From the NCBI GenBank assembly GCA_016192705.1, contig JACPTQ010000066.1, positions 58,343-122,342 of the forward strand: DNA of 64,000 nt. The letters are read 5' to 3'. The position numbers and the translations under genes were made by a program. Positions 21,233 through 30,589 of the stretch are shown one piece after another. Under the pieces are notes generated by a model. That model was given only the letters and a program-made list of their open reading frames with translations. It had not been told where the DNA came from and made no database searches. This stretch comes from Deltaproteobacteria bacterium. Its GTDB lineage: Bacteria; Myxococcota; JACPTQ01. Every line of letters begins with the position of its first letter. Positions within the stretch are counted from its first letter, which is position 1.

Positions 21233-21879
21233 ACGCCCTCGCGGCCGTTCTCGTTCTCACAACGAGCGCCGCCTCTAAAGATGCCCTCCAAAAAGTTCTC
21301 GACGCCGCGGAAGCTGAGGTGGCCCGACGTGTGCGCTACGATATTTCGCAACGATATCGAAAGCTCGTCTACAAGAATGGTGTCTTTGTCGGTCGACCCG
21401 TTTACCCAGGCGGCGACCTCGATCCCCAAAAGGGCGTTTGCACCGATTTAATCGTTCGCGCCTTTCGCGCGGCGCGCATCGACTTCCAGAAACTTGTCCA
21501 CGAGGACGCGAAGCGCGCGCCGAAGGCGTATCGTCTCTCGCGCTGGCGCCAAAAGCGCCCCGATCGAAGCATCGATCACCGTCGCGTACCCAACCTTCTC
21601 ACGTACCTCCGCCGACACGCGCGCGTTGTCGAGACCGACGCCGACCTGTGTCCCGGCGACGTCGTCATCTGGGATCTTTCCGACCGCGGTTGGCCCGATC
21701 ACATCGGCCTCGTCTCGCGGCGCCAGACCGAAGTTGCAGACGGGGGCGTCCTGCGCCCGCTCATGATTCATAACTACCCAGACCCCGGGCACACGACGGA
21801 AGCCGACGTCCTGACCAACTGGAAAATCGTCGGCCGGTTCAGACTTCTTGCCGACGAGGCCTGTCGTCCGCAGCGCTAA
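21229..21879 (+). CDS. DUF1287 family protein, probably exported
   Basis: 216 residues from ATG 21229, overlapping the previous stop by four bases. The short hydrophobic start (MNALAAVLVLTTSAA) may be a signal peptide. The domain is recognised by YPGGDLDPQKGVCTDLIVRAFR, DFQKLVHEDAK, SIDHRRVPNL, GDVVIWDLSDRG and DHIGLV. This is DUF1287, whose conserved Cys, His and Asp resemble an NlpC/P60-like Cys peptidase site. A role in cell-wall processing would suit its position behind mreBCD but is unproved. The last 41 bases overlap the end of the convergent GGDEF gene. Confidence 0.85.
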   Translation: MNALAAVLVLTTSAASKDALQKVLDAAEAEVARRVRYDISQRYRKLVYKNGVFVGRPVYPGGDLDPQKGVCTDLIVRAFRAARIDFQKLVHEDAKRAPKAYRLSRWRQKRPDRSIDHRRVPNLLTYLRRHARVVETDADLCPGDVVIWDLSDRGWPDHIGLVSRRQTEVADGGVLRPLMIHNYPDPGHTTEADVLTNWKIVGRFRLLADEACRPQR

Positions 21880-23737
21880 CACGCGTTTCAGGTCGCTCAT
21901 CTGGGATCGCCGCCACCGGGCGATTCCCAATCGAAACCCCGCCTCCCCCCTCGGGCGGCGCGCATTCAACGCGGTTTTTCCCACTTCGCTTCGCGCGGTA
22001 CAGCGCGATGTCCGCGCGTTCCACCAAATCTTCGACCGATTTCTGGCCACAATCCGGAAAGCTTGCGACCCCGAGCGACGCTGTGATGCCGATGTTGTAC
22101 CCATTCGCCCGAACGGTTTCCCGCGCAACATCCGCCCGGATTCGCTCGGCGACTTTGTTCGCCTGCGCTGTCGTCGCCCGCGGCAAAACGACCGCGAACT
22201 CTTCGCCGCCAAATCGCCCCGCGATGTCGATCCCGCGCAAGTTACGCGAAACAACGCGCGCAACCTCCCGCAAAACCTTGTCCCCAACGGCATGGCCGAA
22301 CTCATCGTTCACTCTCTTGAAATCGTCGAGGTCGAGCAGCACGACCGAAAACTGTGTCTGATATCGTCGCGCTCGTCGCCATTCGTCTTTGATGCGCTGG
22401 TCAAAATATCGCCTCACGTACAATCGCGTGAGCCCGTCGACGGTTGCGAGCTCGTACAGCCGCGCGTTCTGCACAGCGATCGCCGTCTCAAGCGCAATCG
22501 CCGATAAGACGCGAAGTTGCGCCGAATCAAACGCTCTTGCTAGGGACCCATCCAGCCCAATCACGCCAACCACTTCGTCGTAAACAACAAGGGGCGCGCC
22601 CATCCAAGAGCGTGCACGTCCGTCGCGATCGTCGTCGGCGAGCGCCGCTTGACCATCGCGCGCGACCCCGCTCGGCTTCCCTCGTTCGCGCTCAACGTCC
22701 GAAACCAACACCGGTCGACGCTCATCCACCACGCGCGACAAGAGGCCAACGCCCCGCGCAATGGTTCTCGTTTCGGGCGCTCCCCCTCGCCGATCGTACT
22801 CCGTCGCTTCGAAGATTCGTTCGCGATCGTTCCAGAGCGCGATCGTAAAACGCGCCGCGCGCGGCAAAGCACCCAGCGTCTCGCGCGCCACGCGGTCGAT
22901 GATCTGTGACAAGTCGAGCGAGCTGGTTAAAACGCGTCCAACCGAGTTCAGCGTCTCGAGCTCTGCGACCCGCTGCCGCAGGTTCTCGCCCGCTTCGCTC
23001 ATCCGCTTGAAAATCAGATTCACGAGAACGAGCGTCGCGCCCAGCAAGATGAGTCCAACAGGATTCGCGGGATCATCGACCAGAACGACGACCATCGACA
23101 ACGGAATGAGCGCCGCCTCGGCCGCCGTACCGTAAACAACCACGCGCCGAAGGATCTCTGCGCCGGAAAACCCTTGAAACCAAAGCGAAAGCCCCGTGAT
23201 GAGGTAGTGGAACAAGAGAAACGCCATCGTCAGCACCGGGACGAGCCACAGAATTGTGACGTACCGATTGCTCCCTTCAAGCAACGCCGCCCGCCACGAA
23301 TCGGTCCCAAAGAGAGCCGCGATGGCGAGAATGAGCGCCCCGGTGCCACCGCCGTTCAAGAGCACTTTCCCAAGGTCAGCACGGAGAACAACACGGCCTT
23401 CCGCCCCGCGCATATCGGAAGAAAGCGAACGCCTTACCGTGTCGACGGTCATCGAAACCGCGATGACCCACGCCGCGGGCACGGCCCCGAGCGTAATAAT
23501 GGACGCGATGTAAAACGGCGAATCGAGGCTGATGTGAATCGAATGGAGGATTCGGAACGCGAGAAGTCGCGTCAAAAGTCCGAGGCCGAGGTAAATGACA
23601 AACGCGGGGGTCAGCTGCAACGAGACAAGAAACGGCTCGGCCGTCGCGGTGAAGAAGATAAGAACAACCCAGCCAACGAGTCCCGTCGCGTAACTAAAAA
23701 GAAGCGACGCTCGGCTGTTGATGATACGCGCGCCCAC
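21839..23737 (-). CDS. Membrane-bound diguanylate cyclase (TM domain, GAF, GGDEF)
   Basis: 632 residues from GTG 23737. Several hydrophobic segments fill residues 1-255, then a short coiled region, a GAF domain (about 270-430) and a GGDEF domain. The active-site loop reads GGEEF (about residue 510), and an RGID inhibitory site lies five residues before it, so the enzyme should make cyclic di-GMP from GTP and show product inhibition. The C-terminal 45 residues are a low-complexity tail. Its 3-prime end overlaps the DUF1287 gene by 41 bases. Confidence 0.92.
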   Translation of the reverse strand: MGARIINSRASLLFSYATGLVGWVVLIFFTATAEPFLVSLQLTPAFVIYLGLGLLTRLLAFRILHSIHISLDSPFYIASIITLGAVPAAWVIAVSMTVDTVRRSLSSDMRGAEGRVVLRADLGKVLLNGGGTGALILAIAALFGTDSWRAALLEGSNRYVTILWLVPVLTMAFLLFHYLITGLSLWFQGFSGAEILRRVVVYGTAAEAALIPLSMVVVLVDDPANPVGLILLGATLVLVNLIFKRMSEAGENLRQRVAELETLNSVGRVLTSSLDLSQIIDRVARETLGALPRAARFTIALWNDRERIFEATEYDRRGGAPETRTIARGVGLLSRVVDERRPVLVSDVERERGKPSGVARDGQAALADDDRDGRARSWMGAPLVVYDEVVGVIGLDGSLARAFDSAQLRVLSAIALETAIAVQNARLYELATVDGLTRLYVRRYFDQRIKDEWRRARRYQTQFSVVLLDLDDFKRVNDEFGHAVGDKVLREVARVVSRNLRGIDIAGRFGGEEFAVVLPRATTAQANKVAERIRADVARETVRANGYNIGITASLGVASFPDCGQKSVEDLVERADIALYRAKRSGKNRVECAPPEGGGGVSIGNRPVAAIPDERPETRVSAADDRPRRQEV

Positions 23738-23897
23738 CTAAATTATTCTCCGGCTCGGTCCCCAACGTTTCTCATCGCCACTCCCCATTCGTCATCCCAC
23801 GGTTCGTCGATACCTATAAGCGACAACCGCGTAGAGCGGGCGCACGATTCCTCGGCGCACGACGAGGGGACGAATATTAGCACGCATGCCGCATCGT

Positions 23898-23915
23898 GGC
23901 AATAACAATATTGCC
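23898..23915. repeat. Perfect inverted repeat between the acetyltransferase and GGDEF genes
   Basis: GGCAATA and TATTGCC form a 7-bp stem with a 4-base loop. No run of T follows on either strand, so it is more likely an operator or processing structure than a terminator. The rest of the 207-base gap (23738-23944) shows nothing else clear. Confidence 0.35.
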
Positions 23916-23944
23916 GTCTATCTATCCGTTGTTACATGGCTTTT

Positions 23945-24424
23945 TCAGTGCCCCGACCGGCGTGTGTCGAGTTGTCGCACTTTTTTCGCCATGTAGACGC
24001 AATCCTCGCCCTCCGCGTAGTAATCGCGGAGCGTCGCCTCAATCTCAAATCCGTGACGATCATAAAATCGTCTCGCGCCTTCGTACGATTCGTTCGCGCT
24101 CACATCGACATAGAGCTTTCGCCCGCCGACCTCCGCAACCGCGCGCGAAACCGCCCGCATGATCTTCGTCCCGACGCCGGTCCCATGGTGATCCGGGTGA
24201 ACGTAAAACCAACTGATCCAATAAACGTTCTCCGCTTCGTCATCTGCGGGCTCAAATCCACCGACGCCCAGCAGCGTTTTTCGTTCCTCCGCGACCAGGT
24301 TCAGGTGGCCGGCCGGTCGCGCTTTCGCGAGATACCATTTGAAATAGTTTTTCGCGTGTCGCGCGTCGTCGGTATCAAACAACCGAATGAAACGGATCAC
24401 CTCGTCGAGGTCATCCGCGTGCAT
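23945..24424 (-). CDS. GNAT-family N-acetyltransferase
   Basis: 159 residues from ATG 24424. The acetyl-CoA-binding motif A appears as WFYVHPDHHGTGVGTKIM, and the C-terminal part has LYVDVSANESYEGARRFYDRHGF, both typical of GNAT. The substrate is unknown. The sequence just upstream in frame reads VAVQIRE, which looks like the usual first beta strand of such proteins but contains no ATG, GTG or TTG, so either the strand is missing or an unusual codon such as ATT is used. It lies 17 bases behind a small conserved gene. Confidence 0.85.
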   Translation of the reverse strand: MHADDLDEVIRFIRLFDTDDARHAKNYFKWYLAKARPAGHLNLVAEERKTLLGVGGFEPADDEAENVYWISWFYVHPDHHGTGVGTKIMRAVSRAVAEVGGRKLYVDVSANESYEGARRFYDRHGFEIEATLRDYYAEGEDCVYMAKKVRQLDTRRSGH

Positions 24425-24441
24425 CTCTCGAATCTGAACGG

Positions 24442-24657
24442 CTACGACCGAACCTCGATGATCACGACACCACGCTCGGGTTGGTCGCGCTTTTTCTCGT
24501 TGCCTTCGTCGCTGTGCTCGTCGGTCGGCGGCTCGTCTTTCTTTCGACGCCGCGCCGGATCGTCCGCGGGGATTTCGAGTCGCGGGCGTTCAGCGTCCTT
24601 TTTCCGGTGCTTCTCTTCCCGTTTCTTCAGCTGGTCGATGATGTAAGCGTCTAACAT
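24442..24657 (-). CDS. Small charged protein, unknown function
   Basis: 71 residues beginning MLDAYIIDQLKKREEKHR, very rich in Lys, Glu, Asp and Arg, ending GVVIIEVRS. Short proteins with this kind of start and a charged, probably disordered middle recur in Myxococcota by my recollection, but no function is known to me. A promoter-like pair (TTGCGA and TATATT) lies upstream, and the acetyltransferase gene follows 17 bases after its stop. Confidence 0.6.
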   Translation of the reverse strand: MLDAYIIDQLKKREEKHRKKDAERPRLEIPADDPARRRKKDEPPTDEHSDEGNEKKRDQPERGVVIIEVRS

Positions 24658-24690
24658 CGCGCGCCCGCCTAAACCGCCCTTCTGACTTGG

Positions 24691-24720
24691 AATATATCAT
24701 CGCGAGACGCCGATTCGCAA
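24691..24720 (-). promoter_or_regulatory. Possible promoter of the small charged protein gene
   Basis: On the minus strand TTGCGA (24720-24715) and TATATT (24696-24691) are 18 bases apart. The -10 matches the consensus in five of six positions. It would serve the genes starting at 24657 and 24424. The rest of the 24658-24808 gap holds an imperfect GCGAGCG/CGCTCGC hairpin. Confidence 0.45.
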
Positions 24721-24808
24721 GGCAGCGAGCGTCGTTTCCCCTCGCTCGCGTGTCCTTTCAAACCCATGTGGGGCATGGATTCGCTCGCGATCTCTCCGAA
24801 CCGACCGA

Positions 24809-26179
24809 TCACGCTTTAGCGCGCGCAAGATATTCGATGAGATCGATCTTCGTTATCATGCCAACGATTTCGCCGTCCGAAAGCACAACCACGACTTTCC
24901 CCTGCGCAAAAATCTCGGGCAACACATCGGCGTTCGTGGCTGGATCGGCGGTCGCGTAATCAAACGACATGGCGGCGTCGATCGTCGCGTCGCCCCCCTT
25001 TCCAGAAAGAACCGAGTGAAGTAAGTCGACTTCGGTGATGAGCCCGACCAGCCGTCCACCGTCCATCACAGGCATTTGCGAAATGCCATGCTGCTGCATG
25101 ACCTGAATGACAGCGGTCACGCGGTCTGTTTTCTGGGCGACAAGAACGTTCCGAGCCGGGCGCGCCTTGAGAATGTCGCCGACAAGACCATACGCCGGAC
25201 CCGTATCGAGAAATCCCCACTCGCGCATCCAGTGGTCGTCGAACACCTTCGACAGATAGCGCGACGCCGAATCGGGCAAGAGAACGACGATGTTCGCTTT
25301 CTTGCCGACCTTCTTCGCGTATTTCACCGCGCCCGCAACGGCCGCGCCGCCCGACCCACCGCAAAAAATCCCCTCTTCGCGAACGAGCCGACGGGTCATA
25401 TGGAAACACTCTTTGTCGGTCACGCGCACGATGTCGTCGAGAATCTTGAGGTTCATCGTGCCCGGCAAAAAGTCCTCGCCGATCCCCTCGACCTTGTACG
25501 TCTTCGCTTGCACAAGCGTCCCCGTCTTGAAGTAGTCGTAATAGACACTTCCGATTGGATCGACGCCAACGATCTGAATGCTCGGGTTCTTCTCTTTAAA
25601 AAATTTCCCCGTCCCGGACAGCGTCCCGCCCGTACCCATCCCAGAAACGAAAACGTCGATCAGCCCGTCGGTCTGACGCCAAAGCTCAGGCCCCGTCGAG
25701 TCGTAATGCGCGTCAGGGTTCGACGGGTTGTAATATTGATTCGCGAGCACGGCCCCCGGCGTCTCGCGCGCGAGGCGCTTCGCAACGCTGTAATAACTTC
25801 GCGGGTCTTCGGGCTCCACGGCCGTCGGGCACACAACAACCTTCGCGCCGTACGCCCGAAGCGCTTTGACCTTTTCCTCGCTCATCTTATCCGGCATCAC
25901 GAAGATGCAGGTGTACCCACGCACCGCGGCGACTTGCGCGAGACCAGCGCCGGTGTTGCCGCTTGTCGCTTCGACGATTGTCCCGCCCGGTTTGAGGAGC
26001 CCCTGTTTCTCAAAGTCATCAACCATCCGCAGCGTGATCCGATCCTTCATCGATCCAGCCGGGTTCATATATTCGAGCTTCGCGTAGATCGTCGCCGGAA
26101 CGCCGGCCGCGACGCGGTTGAGCCTCACAAGCGGCGTGTTTCCAATCGCCTCGAGAACATTGTTAACCGCACCTTTCAT
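24809..26179 (-). CDS. Cystathionine beta-synthase-type PLP enzyme with C-terminal CBS pair
   Basis: 456 residues after a clear GAGGAGG ribosome site. The PLP-binding Lys is in NPAGSMKDR, the phosphate-binding loop is TSGNTGAG, and GMGTGGTLSGTGKF is the family glycine loop. Residues 335-456 form two CBS domains (QMPVMDGGRLVGLITEVD and VVVLSDGEIVGMITKID) that in related enzymes bind adenosyl ligands and regulate activity. It condenses serine with homocysteine to cystathionine, or makes H2S from cysteine. O-acetylserine sulfhydrylase activity cannot be excluded from sequence. It is preceded by a promoter and the copy B repeat. Confidence 0.92.
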   Translation of the reverse strand: MKGAVNNVLEAIGNTPLVRLNRVAAGVPATIYAKLEYMNPAGSMKDRITLRMVDDFEKQGLLKPGGTIVEATSGNTGAGLAQVAAVRGYTCIFVMPDKMSEEKVKALRAYGAKVVVCPTAVEPEDPRSYYSVAKRLARETPGAVLANQYYNPSNPDAHYDSTGPELWRQTDGLIDVFVSGMGTGGTLSGTGKFFKEKNPSIQIVGVDPIGSVYYDYFKTGTLVQAKTYKVEGIGEDFLPGTMNLKILDDIVRVTDKECFHMTRRLVREEGIFCGGSGGAAVAGAVKYAKKVGKKANIVVLLPDSASRYLSKVFDDHWMREWGFLDTGPAYGLVGDILKARPARNVLVAQKTDRVTAVIQVMQQHGISQMPVMDGGRLVGLITEVDLLHSVLSGKGGDATIDAAMSFDYATADPATNADVLPEIFAQGKVVVVLSDGEIVGMITKIDLIEYLARAKA

Positions 26180-26214
26180 GATCGCCTCCTCGATTGCAGA
26201 TCGGCCCGCCCAGA

Positions 26215-26243
26215 AAAGTAGGCGGTACGTTAAAGCGGGTCAA
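26215..26243 (-). promoter_or_regulatory. Possible promoter of the cystathionine beta-synthase gene
   Basis: On the minus strand TTGACC (26243-26238), 17 bases, then TACTTT (26220-26215). The -35 is good, the -10 weak. It lies just downstream of repeat copy B and gives a leader of about 30 bases to the ATG at 26179. Confidence 0.5.
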
Positions 26244-26250
26244 GACCGTG

Positions 26251-26355
26251 CGCCCGTGTGGCGAAAAAAAGGTGGGGTTCGCGCTCTGTAAACAGGCGCT
26301 CCCCATTTTCGCCACGCACTCAGGCCACTGGCCTTCGCGCCTGTGTGGCGAAAAT
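26251..26355 (-). repeat. Copy B of the dispersed stem-loop repeat
   Basis: The segment 26305-26355 is a 51-nt stem-loop with 11-bp outer arms (ATTTTCGCCAC and GTGGCGAAAAT) and inner arms AGGCC and GGCCT. The remaining part (26256-26304) holds GTGTGGCGAAAA, AAGGTGGGG and GCGCTCCCC, as in copies A and C. The last base of the stem-loop is the first base of the merR stop complement, so the repeat begins exactly where merR ends. Confidence 0.85.
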
Positions 26356-26873
26356 TACTTCGAAAGCGCGTACAGCGCCGCAACGTGAGCTTCGAGGTCG
26401 CGCGCGATCGCCGAAATCTCGCGCCGCTCCTCGCGTGCGCGAAACTCCATTTCCACTTGCTTGCTCATGACGGCGCGCAGTTTCTTCTTGGCGCCAGCGA
26501 TCGTGTACTCCTCGTCGTAGAGGAGATGTCGAATCGTCAAAAGCGTTTCAACGTCACGCCGACTGTAAAGCCGCTGCCGCGACGTGGTCTTCGAGGGGCG
26601 CACAACGCGAAACTCGGTTTCCCAATAACGAAGAACATGCGGCTTCACGCCCAAGAGGCGACTCGCTTCGCCGATTTTGAAGTAAAGCTTGTCCGGAATC
26701 TCCTCGGCCGACGAAATGCGCGGCACACCGCTGTACGCAGCGTCCGTCTCCGCAAGGTCGTCGTCGAAGGTTTCCTCGTTGTGAGCCCGATCCGCCGCGA
26801 CAGCAGCTTCAGCGGAACCGATCGCCACGCGCGCTGCCGCCGCAAACTCGCCAACGTGCAATCGCTCTTCCAT
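26355..26873 (-). CDS. MerR-family transcriptional regulator
   Basis: 172 residues. The MerR DNA-binding domain (about residues 63-135) has [23 protein letters not shown] and [31 protein letters not shown] 60-residue acidic leader precedes it and a short helical tail follows, without effector Cys. The start overlaps the ihfA stop in a TAATG arrangement. Genes like this end the thrS-to-ihfA operon in several Myxococcota, where their targets are not known to me. Confidence 0.88.
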   Translation of the reverse strand: MEERLHVGEFAAAARVAIGSAEAAVAADRAHNEETFDDDLAETDAAYSGVPRISSAEEIPDKLYFKIGEASRLLGVKPHVLRYWETEFRVVRPSKTTSRQRLYSRRDVETLLTIRHLLYDEEYTIAGAKKKLRAVMSKQVEMEFRAREERREISAIARDLEAHVAALYALSK

Positions 26874-27178
26874 TAGGCGCCGCCCGTTTCTTTGTTCAGC
26901 GCCTCCTTAAGTACTTGACTCGGCTTGAACGACAATACCCGCCGCGCCGGAATAATAATTTCCGCGTTTGTCTGCGGGTTTCGGCCGATCCGCGCACGCT
27001 TGTCGCGAACCAAGAAATTCCCAAAACCAGACAGCTTGATCTTCTCCCCGTTCTCGAGCGTCACCTTCATAAGGTCAAACACCATTTCAACGAGGTCCGA
27101 CGCGTCCTTTTTCGACAAACCTCCGACGCGCTCGTAAACGCGTTCAATGATGTCGACCTTCGTCATGGTTCCGTTCAT
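26873..27178 (-). CDS. ihfA: Integration host factor alpha subunit
   Basis: 101 residues from ATG 27178, chosen over ATG 27166 because GAGGGG is seven bases before it. [48 protein letters not shown] and [20 protein letters not shown] are the IHF-alpha/HU signatures. It bends DNA as a dimer with IHF-beta, for example at sigma-54 promoters. The gene follows pheT, its usual place in many Proteobacteria and Myxococcota. Confidence 0.92.
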   Translation of the reverse strand: MNGTMTKVDIIERVYERVGGLSKKDASDLVEMVFDLMKVTLENGEKIKLSGFGNFLVRDKRARIGRNPQTNAEIIIPARRVLSFKPSQVLKEALNKETGGA

Positions 27179-27200
27179 GTGATTACCCCTCGAATCCCAC

Positions 27201-29567
27201 CTAACCCCTTATATCTGCGCCACATTCCATTTGCAACTTCTTGACGATGCGTGCATGGAGCGCGTTCACCTCTTCGTCGGTCAGCGTTCGGTCGATCGCC
27301 CGGTATCGGATCTGATAGGCCAAACTCTTTTTCCCGGTTGATATTGGTTCCCCGCGATAAACGTCAAAAAGCGAAATCGCCTCGACAAGGCCGCCCCCCT
27401 CGGCCCGCGCGATTCCAACCGCTCGGCCCGCGGGAACCGCTTCGTCGACGACGAGCGCGACGTCTCGCGTGACCCCAGGGAAACGCGGGATCGCTGAATA
27501 CTTTGGTCGCGCCCGTGCGGGGAGTCGCGAAAGCTCCATCTCAAGCAGAAAGACCTTCGACCGCAACCCAGAAAGCGCGGCAATTTCAGGGTGAAGCTCG
27601 CCCCCGCGCAGGAGCCAGCCGGCGCCCCCGTCAAATTCGAACGAAGCGCGCGGATGGAACGTCGCGAGCGCCGACGGGCGCACGACTACGTCGGTCGCGC
27701 CGAGCAATGAGAGAAGCGACTCCGCAACGCCGCGCAGGTCCTGCAAATCGAGGGGGGCTGCGTTCTTCTCCCACGCGTCCGGCGCGCGTCGACCCGTCAT
27801 CACAAGCGCGAGCCGCGTTCGCTCGCGCGGCATTGGCAAACCGGCCGCGGGCGTGAACACCCGACCAAGCTCGAAGAGTCGCAGATCGTTTTCACTGGCG
27901 GCCTGGTTGAACGCGACGTTCTGCAAGAGCCCCGGAAAGAGCGTCGTGCGAAGCTCTGAGTAGTCGCGCCCGAGCGGATTCACGAGACGCACGCGGGGGC
28001 GGCCACCGTCAAACGGATCGAGTGTTGTGGGCGATGTGAATGAGAAATTCACCGCCTCAATGAATCCGAGAGCCACGAGCCGCGCGCGAAGTTGATCAAC
28101 AGCCGATTCATCGCTGCACGCGCCACCGTGCGGTCGCGACGCCGGCAGGGTCTCTGGAATATTGTCGTATCCCCAGAGCCGCGCGACTTCTTCGATGAGG
28201 TCTATTTCGCGCGTCAAATCTGGGCGATATGTTGGGGGCTCCCAACGATTGTCTCCGAGGTCCTCTGCGCCAAGACGACGCAAACTTCTGGTTACAAAGT
28301 CAGGCTGCGGCGCCGCGCCCAAAACAAACGCGACCCGGACCGGGCGAAGATGAATCGGCGGACGATGAATCGCCTTCGGGTACCGGTCGATGACACCGTG
28401 CGCCGTGGTTCCCTTCGCGAGAGATTCGATGAGGCCCGAAACGCGATCGAGGGCGCTGACAACCACCCCAGGATCCGCGCCGCGCTCGAACCGGTGTGAC
28501 GCCTCGGTGTGCATCCCGAGACGCCGTGCGGTTTTCCGCACCGCGCGCGGATCGAAGTAAGCGCTTTCAAGGAGAATGCGCTTTGTCGCGCGATCGACCT
28601 CGGAGTCGCCGCCCCCCATGATGCCGGCAATCGCCTGCGCCCGTTCCGAATCGGCGATGACGAGATCGTCGGCCTCGAGCGCGCGCGACGCACCGTCAAG
28701 CGTTCGAATCGTCTCTCCCGAGCGGGCCGTGCGGACGACGATTCGGCGCCCCGCGAGCTTGTCGAGGTCAAACGCGTGGAGGGGATGGCCGCGTTCCAGC
28801 AGCACGAAATTCGTCGCATCGACCACATTGTTGATCGCGCGCACGCCGAGCCGCATAAGCCGGAGCCGCATCGCAAGTGGCGACGGCGCGATGACAACAT
28901 CGGCAATGACGCGCGCCGCGTATCGCGGGCAACGGGCGACATCGACAATCTCCACGTTCGTGAGCGTCTCAACCGCCGCGCCAAATTCACGTAAGACGGC
29001 TGGTGTGACCACAAACTCACGATCCAAGATGGCGCCGAGCTCGCGCGCAATTCCAACGTGTGAAAGGCAATCCGGGCGATTGGGCGTGAGCCCCATCTCG
29101 AGAATGGAATCGCCAAACCCGAGCATTGGCGCGACGTCGCTCCCCGGGGCCGTGCCACCGTCGAGAATAAGGATTCCGCCATGCTCATCAGACAGGCCGA
29201 GCTCGCGCTCCGAACAGATCATCCCGTGTGACGCGACACCTCGAAGCTCCGCGGCGCGAATCTCCTTGTCGCCGATAAATCCGCCCACGCGAACGAACGG
29301 AACCTGCGCACCCGCCCGAACATTTGGCGCACCACAAACGACTTGGAGCTCGCCCTGTCCATCAAACACGCGACAGACCACCAGCTTTTCTGCGTTCGGG
29401 TGCCGCGTGACCTCGCGAACGTCGGCAACAACGACGCCCTGAAATGGCGCCGCGACGCGCGTGACCGACTCGGCTTCGAGCCCGGCCATTGTGAGTCGTT
29501 CTGCGATTTCGTCCGGCGACTCCGGCAGCTCGATGAATTCCTTCAACCAGTTGAACGAAACCTTCAC
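27201..29567 (-). CDS. pheT: Phenylalanine-tRNA ligase beta subunit
   Basis: 788 residues, the normal length for the bacterial beta chain. MKVSFNWLKEFIELP starts the family's N-terminal domain, followed by an EMAP/tRNA-binding domain (HPNAEKLVVCRV), the B3/4 editing domain, B5 domain, the catalytic-like core (GLTPNRPDCLSHVGIARE lies early in the chain) and a C-terminal anticodon-binding FDX-ACB domain ending SLAYQIRYRAIDRTLTDEEV. It pairs with PheS to charge tRNA-Phe and edit Tyr. Overlaps the pheS stop by four bases. Confidence 0.97.
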   Translation of the reverse strand: MKVSFNWLKEFIELPESPDEIAERLTMAGLEAESVTRVAAPFQGVVVADVREVTRHPNAEKLVVCRVFDGQGELQVVCGAPNVRAGAQVPFVRVGGFIGDKEIRAAELRGVASHGMICSERELGLSDEHGGILILDGGTAPGSDVAPMLGFGDSILEMGLTPNRPDCLSHVGIARELGAILDREFVVTPAVLREFGAAVETLTNVEIVDVARCPRYAARVIADVVIAPSPLAMRLRLMRLGVRAINNVVDATNFVLLERGHPLHAFDLDKLAGRRIVVRTARSGETIRTLDGASRALEADDLVIADSERAQAIAGIMGGGDSEVDRATKRILLESAYFDPRAVRKTARRLGMHTEASHRFERGADPGVVVSALDRVSGLIESLAKGTTAHGVIDRYPKAIHRPPIHLRPVRVAFVLGAAPQPDFVTRSLRRLGAEDLGDNRWEPPTYRPDLTREIDLIEEVARLWGYDNIPETLPASRPHGGACSDESAVDQLRARLVALGFIEAVNFSFTSPTTLDPFDGGRPRVRLVNPLGRDYSELRTTLFPGLLQNVAFNQAASENDLRLFELGRVFTPAAGLPMPRERTRLALVMTGRRAPDAWEKNAAPLDLQDLRGVAESLLSLLGATDVVVRPSALATFHPRASFEFDGGAGWLLRGGELHPEIAALSGLRSKVFLLEMELSRLPARARPKYSAIPRFPGVTRDVALVVDEAVPAGRAVGIARAEGGGLVEAISLFDVYRGEPISTGKKSLAYQIRYRAIDRTLTDEEVNALHARIVKKLQMECGADIRG

Positions 29568-30589
29568 GCGAATTGCCTCAGAAAACGAACGTCGTTCTGG
29601 TAGAAAAGCCGGATATCGGAAATTCCAAATGTCAGCATGGCGATTCGTTCAATCCCCATCCCAAACGCAAACCCCGTGACGCGTTCCGGGTCGTACTTCA
29701 CGTTCTCGAAAACGAGCGGATCAACCGACCCAGCCCCCAAAATCTCGAGCCACCCGGTCTCCTTGCACACGCGACAACCGGTGCGACGCCCGCCGCAGAT
29801 GAGACACGAAACATCAACCTCCGCGGACGGCTCCGTGAACGGAAAATAACTCGGCCGCAAGCGAATCTTCGTGGCCGCGCCGAACATGCGCCGAGCGAAT
29901 TCAGCCAGCACGCCCTTGAGATCGCCGAACGTAATGTGCTCATCGACCCACAGCCCCTCGACCTGCTGGAACTCGGGTGAGTGCGTCACGTCATCGTCGC
30001 GCCGAAAAACGTGACCCGGCGCGATGATCCGAATCGGGGGCTTCTCGCGCTCCATGACCCGAACCTGCGTCGGCGAAGTGTGCGTTCGCAACAACGCGCC
30101 GCCCTCAACAAAAAACGTGTCCTGCATGTCGCGCGCCGGGTGATCCGCCGGCACACCGAGCGCTTCGAAGTTGTACCAGTCGGTCTCGACGAGCGGACCG
30201 TCAACAACCGCAAACCCGAGCGAGGCAAACACCGCGCGGATCTCATACCAGGTCTGCGTGAGCGGATGGAGCGCACCCACCGGTGGCCGCCGCCCCACGA
30301 GCGTGACGTCTTCGATTCGGGTAGCGATCTCTCGCGCCCGGCCCTCGGTCGCGACACGCGTGAGCGCCCCTTCCACAGCTGCCTCGACCGCCTGCCGTAC
30401 CTCGTTGGCGATTCGACCCGCTTCCGGCCGCTCCACCGCGGGCAGCTTCCCGAGCCCCTTGAGCGTCGCCTGAATCGACCCAGCCTTGCCCAGAAACCTC
30501 GCCTTAATGTCGGCGATTTCGTGGTCGCTCACCGCCCGTGCGAGCGCCGCCTCCGCCTCCCCCCGCAGTCGTTCCAGCTCCGCCTTCAC
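29564..30589 (-). CDS. pheS: Phenylalanine-tRNA ligase alpha subunit
   Basis: 341 residues. The N-terminal coiled coil is followed by the class II catalytic core, with RRPPVGALHPLTQTWYEIRAVFASLGF, LLRTHTSPTQVRVME (motif 2 region), RPSYFPFTEPSAEVDVSC and GFAFGMGIERIAMLTFGI (motif 3). A CxxC...CxxC pair near CLICGGRRTGCRVC is present. It forms the alpha2beta2 enzyme with PheT. It overlaps rplT by one base and pheT by four, so the operon is translationally coupled. Confidence 0.97.
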   Translation of the reverse strand: MKAELERLRGEAEAALARAVSDHEIADIKARFLGKAGSIQATLKGLGKLPAVERPEAGRIANEVRQAVEAAVEGALTRVATEGRAREIATRIEDVTLVGRRPPVGALHPLTQTWYEIRAVFASLGFAVVDGPLVETDWYNFEALGVPADHPARDMQDTFFVEGGALLRTHTSPTQVRVMEREKPPIRIIAPGHVFRRDDDVTHSPEFQQVEGLWVDEHITFGDLKGVLAEFARRMFGAATKIRLRPSYFPFTEPSAEVDVSCLICGGRRTGCRVCKETGWLEILGAGSVDPLVFENVKYDPERVTGFAFGMGIERIAMLTFGISDIRLFYQNDVRFLRQFA

